Shown here piece by piece: positions 60,102-64,000 of a stretch of DNA of 64,000 nucleotides (within the stretch, counting starts at the first letter, position 1; each line of letters starts with the position of its first letter). The notes below the pieces were generated by a model. The model had not been told where the DNA came from, searched no databases, and was given only the letters and a program-made list of their open reading frames with translations. This DNA is from Cynocephalus volans (lineage: Eukaryota; Chordata; Mammalia; Dermoptera; Cynocephalidae): positions 79,048,501-79,112,500 of the forward strand of contig NC_084466.1 in the NCBI RefSeq assembly GCF_027409185.1. The letters are read 5' to 3'. The position numbers were made by a program, and so were the translations under genes.

Positions 60102-61160
60102 CTCACTGACAAGACTGGAAGATTTAGAAATCGTAGGCACAATATGATCATCTGGGCTCAGAGAAAATAAGTGTGAATTGAATTTTGAGAAGGAAAATTT
60201 ATCTAATGTCAGGGCAAAGCTGAATGAGAATGTGACCTGAATTTTTTACAGAGGGTGCATCTTCTAAACCCTCAGACTTATGATGTCACTCAGTCCATCT
60301 AGTTCCAGTCTTGCAGTGACTTTCTTTTAGTCCCATCCCTTGAGCAACCTCCGAATGAGGATCCTCTTTAAGGGAGCCAAGTGGCATCTTTCACGACTGG
60401 TTGAAGAAAGTGCCCACCCCAGGAGGGGCTTCCTCTGGGGCAAGCCTCCTGGAGCCTGCACCCAAAGTTCCCTGACAATAAATCTGCGCAGGGCAGTGAC
60501 AATGTGGGAGGAGAAGTCACAAGGGGTCAGGGGAAATTCAGGACTATTGAATATTCCATCTGATTAGGCCACTTTGTGAAAGATGCAGCTCTTGACTTGA
60601 GAGAAAGTTCTGGGTCTTCAAACCAGAAGCCGGAGGCATCCTCTCACTGTTGTTAATTTCAAATCTCAGAGGACGTATTTTTAGTGGTACACATTTTGCT
60701 TCCTTCCCTCTGTCTAGGGATGTCTACCACTCAGGTGCTTTCATCCATTCTCCATAATATTGCAATAGACCTTAGCGTTAATGGGAATCACTTGAATGGT
60801 TTCAGCCAGTTGTAGATGACCCAACGATCCACAACATACAGTGGTTTGTAATGCAACTGAGGATAAAGTTTGCATTAAGTACCTATTGGCTAGAGGGCAG
60901 GCGCTGGCATGGAAGAATGCCCCAGAGCGAGCATGGGCCGGGCAGACAGCCCAGGATCCACACCCATGTTAGGCATCTTTCCTCTCGACCTACCTTTCTA
61001 GGCTCAGGTCTCCTGTTAAGTGACTAAACAGACACATCTTTGTTTCTTAAAAAAAAAAAAAAAAAAAAATCCCCAAAGAAAGCTGTCTGCTGCTGCTGCT
61101 AATAGCAGTGAAAAAACTGAAGTGAGCAATGAAAACGTCTTTCAAAATGACCTCAGGGCT
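60102..61160. other. Nothing recognised; A run
   Basis: No exon or repeat supported. A run of 21 A (61049-61069) may be the tail of a lost insertion. CTG trinucleotides at 61087-61099. Confidence 0.5.
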
Positions 61161-61578
61161 TGTAGTGGATTGAATTATGTCCCCCCAAAACTCCCTGGGG
61201 CTTGAATTGTTGTCCCCCATGTTTTGTGTATTAGAATCTTAGCCCCCACTGTGACTAAGAGGGTGGGAAATCCTATTATGGTAATTGAAAGGTGGAACCT
61301 TGAAGAGGTGACTGGATTGTAGGACCATGCAGTAGTGATTGGATTAAAAATGGTGGTCAGGGGCATGGTTCTGAGGGCTTTAAAAGAAGAGGAGAATCTG
61401 TCTTTCTCTCTCTCTGCTCTCAACATCTTGCAATGTGAGACCCTTGGGTCACTGTCACCACCACTGGATGAACTTTGGACTTCCCAGCCTCCAAAATTGT
61501 AAGCAATAAATTTCGTTTTCTTTAGAAATTACCCAGTAACAAGTATTTTGTTATAAGCAACAGAAATGGACTAGTACA
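61161..61578 (+). mobile_element. Solo MaLR-type LTR
   Basis: tgtagtggattgaattatgt, then ccatgttttgtgtattagaa, gaggtgactggattgtagga, tgggtcactgtcaccaccac and acagaaatggactagtaca. TG..CA ends are kept. It differs from the other MaLR LTRs here and looks like a younger or lineage-specific subfamily. Confidence 0.85.
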
Positions 61579-62635
61579 ATGGGATTCATAAATTTGGGCT
61601 TCATGAAATCTTGGGCTATATTCTCTCCTCCTCAAATGTCAAGAGTACAATGTGGTTTAGATGCTATGGGTTGTGCCAGTGGGCATAATGACATTAAAAA
61701 GACTTCCCACGGCAACATATCTGCAAGGCGAGCAAATACTCAAATCAATAATTTAATTCAATCAGTATTAGAGAGTTTATTACCAGCGTGTGTCTACTAC
61801 AGTAATAGCTGTGAGAGTATTTCTATCTCAATTCAACACCTACTTACCACCCACCACCAGGGCAGTTATGCTTATGAAAAGTAACTTTACTGAAGGACAC
61901 AAACTGCCTTACCATGGAATTAGCGCTAGGACAGGAGAACATGAATCATAGAATGTGGGTGTTTCCTATTCAACGAGCAGATTATGCTCCCCCACCCCCT
62001 GTGGGGGAGACACTGCACCACTCATCAAGGATCAGACAGCACAGTCCCCACAGGCCTCTGCGTGAGGGGATGTGGACATGGAATGCTGTGTCCCCTCAAG
62101 CCAGGATTGGTAATGCATTAGGGTGGTAGTGATTGTCTTACACCATATGGGGGAATCACAATGAAAAAATGCTACCAGGATGGTCCTTTCAAAGAGTTCA
62201 CACTACAAGCCACTGGAGAAACCGTAAGCTCTTTCGACAGACTTCCATAGAAGAATGTCCAAACAATACCTGATTATTTGTAGAGTAGAACTGAACTTCC
62301 CATTGTTTTCTTCCAGGGTAAGAGTGTCCCCAGAACACGCTGCTCAGCCCTAAGGTGAGGACAAGAGGCCAGGTGCACGCTCCCAAATACATCATTGCTG
62401 AAGAGAGCAGGATTCGGTACTTCTGGATGCTTGGGAGCCGCTGACCACGTGCAGGGAGGCTGGGTTGCACCTGCAGCACACGGGCTCTGGGTGGAAAGCG
62501 CCAGGTGTGGCTCAGGGCAGATCTTGCTTAGAAAAACAGAGATGAAGAAAACCTGAGCTGACTGCATGACCGAATACCCAGGATGAGGCATCCGCTGCTC
62601 TGTTTATGAAAGGTGACGAGGATAGTCTTTGGGTT
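61579..62635. other. Nothing recognised
   Basis: No repeat or exon that I can support. Confidence 0.5.
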
Positions 62636-62830
62636 CACATGATGGTCTGTGAGCCTGGGCAAGTCACTTACCTGCTCAAAGCCCCTTTCTTCTCTGTGAA
62701 ACAAGGATAACGAGATCTACTTTAAAAGGTTCTTTGGAGGATTAGGTGAGAAAACCCATCTGATGGCATTAGCACAGAACCTGCCGTATTTAATCGTCAC
62801 TCAATGAGCTGTCACAGCTGCTACTCATGA
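62636..62830 (+). mobile_element. MIR SINE
   Basis: gtgagcctgggcaagtcact, then gtgaaacaaggataacgaga and gcacagaacctgccgtattt: MIR core and tail. Confidence 0.8.
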
Positions 62831-63604
62831 AAACTGAGAGCACACGTCTCTTTAGGGCAGGAGGAACATGGTTTTGTGAGACCACAGAATGGACTTCTTC
62901 ACTGTTAATTTTTATCTTCTCCCACCCAAACATAAATGGATCAACACATTCTCAGTCCTTATGTCCCAAAGGCAGTGCTTCTTACCCGCAGTGGGGACAA
63001 GGCCAGGCCAATCCTATCAGGCCTTGCAGTGGGACCCCCATGGGCACCCAGGTGCAAAGAGCACACATGAGCATGTGGGGTCTTCTCTCAGGAGCCATCA
63101 CGTCAGCACACGGAACTGACAGCCCTCGGGGCCAAGCAACCCAACCCCTTTGGACTAATTTCATCTGCAAAACAGAAGTCCTTATGGGAATTTGATGAGG
63201 AGCAACTGAGGAGTAGGATATAAGATGTCTGGAGGAGCTTGGTGTGCAGTGACACTTGATGACGGATGCTGGTTCCGAGCACCACTGCTCTGCCCTCTCT
63301 CTTTGCTGTCACTCTGCTGCTCAGCCCCCAGGCTCGGACACTGTAGAACATCCGAACTTCATAGGATTGGAAGCCTCAGACACGGTGCCCAGACAATTCT
63401 CAGCATGGGCAGAATCCTCTTCAAGGAAAAGCAGGATTTGGCATGAGGATGTTCAGGACTTTACTGTGAATGGTCCCTGGGCTTCAGGAAGCAAATGCGA
63501 GTCTGGCTGGTGTGTGGGGAGGGGATGGAGAGCTGTGGGAAGCCCAGTGCCAAAGAGAAGGTGCTGGGCCTTGTAGCCAGCCCCTACTTACTCCTCTCAT
63601 CTCC
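62831..63604. other. Nothing recognised
   Basis: Overlapping open frames to 122 codons on both strands, without domains. Confidence 0.5.
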
Positions 63605-63720
63605 CTTTCCCAAGCTGGGAGGAAGGGGCTGAGTCTCGTCACTTTACAGATGAAGGCTGAGTAACTCGATGCAGGTCGCACAGCTCCTGAGTGACAGAGC
63701 AGGGATGGTGGGGGTGGGGA
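63605..63720 (-). mobile_element. MIR remnant
   Basis: tcactttacagatgaaggct then gcaggtcgcacagctcctga is the reversed MIR core. Confidence 0.65.
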
Positions 63721-63807
63721 AATTAGCTGGCACCTAATTGCTGGCACTAGAAATTGAGGCTGTGTTTGCTATGAAGTGGAATTTCAGTCACTTCTCTCCA
63801 AAAAAAA

Positions 63808-63878
63808 TCAGTCAAACAGGCTGTTTGTTCTACACAATGCTGTCATGTAGAACAAACAGAAGCAGTTTGATTGACTGA
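63808..63878 (+). other. 71-nt hairpin, microRNA-precursor-like shape
   Basis: Perfect 14-bp arms ctgtttgttctaca (63821-63834) and tgtagaacaaacag (63846-63859) close an 11-base loop. Outer arms tcagtcaa (63808-63815) and ttgactga (63871-63878) pair perfectly, with an uneven internal loop between. The length and arm size fit a microRNA precursor. I do not recognise a known microRNA; an inverted repeat from a DNA transposon is the other option. Confidence 0.5.
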
Positions 63879-64000
63879 AGCCTCTGTTTTTCAGCTGGCT
63901 GTTTTGGCATCTTGAGGGACGAGCTCGATCTCCTGAGCCTGGAGGAAGCAATGGTCTGGCTGTGGCTCTGCCAGGGCTCTCCTGCTCTGCGCCTGCTTTG
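63879..64000. other. Window end, nothing recognised
   Basis: Unassigned sequence to the right border. Confidence 0.5.

Noticed and set aside
62827..63195. 122-codon plus-strand frame
   Set aside because: No domain, overlapping frames on both strands, no splice or promoter context.

Overview
This window is mammalian nuclear DNA. It has spliced exons with GT-AG introns, tRNA-derived SINEs, LINE-1 and L2 fragments, MIR elements, solo MaLR LTRs and many microsatellites. No prokaryotic gene structure is visible. The youngest SINEs are built from tRNA-Ile-like units: a monomer, a dimer, a 5'-truncated dimer and a tail-less fragment. No Alu, B1 or carnivore-type SINE is seen. Such tRNA-Ile units are known from colugos (Dermoptera), so a colugo is the best guess. 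Some horseshoe-bat SINEs look similar, so the species call is an inference.

Region 1 (1-15045, + strand) is the 3' part of HSPH1, which encodes the stress chaperone HSP105/HSP110. Twelve consecutive coding exons give exactly the C-terminal 638 residues, equivalent to human residues 221-858. They cover the end of the nucleotide-binding domain, the substrate-binding domain, the acidic loop, the C-terminal helical domain and the tail. A 132-bp in-frame exon (7456-7587) matches the 44 residues that distinguish the alpha from the beta isoform. The 3' UTR has two AATAAA signals.

Region 2 (15046-45012) is intergenic and repeat-rich. It holds SINEs, a MER5A element, a nearly complete but decayed L1 (20039-25705) with a 12/13-bp candidate target-site duplication, MIR and L2 fragments, solo LTRs, and a GGAA microsatellite at 32 kb.

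Region 3 (45013-64000) carries scattered minus-strand exons of a WD40-repeat protein of the WDR64/WDR95 type. Four exons are supported: 59446-59555, 53382-53547, 45451-45570 and 45013-45140. On the minus strand they occur in the order expected for WDR64-like repeats, and two of them join in phase. This is the tail-to-tail neighbour of HSPH1 expected from mouse Wdr95 and human WDR95P. Some features (a glutamine where a WD tryptophan is expected, a weak acceptor, a possible GC donor) leave open whether the gene still works here. Around these exons lie a second L1 (minus strand, about 46.6-49.2 kb), a (CA)n/CTCTATC minisatellite, more LTRs, and near the right end a 71-nt hairpin shaped like a microRNA precursor.

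Nothing in the window looks like a new multi-gene system. The most interesting items are the decaying or diverged WD40 gene, the tail-less SINE with perfect 16-bp duplications, and the hairpin.
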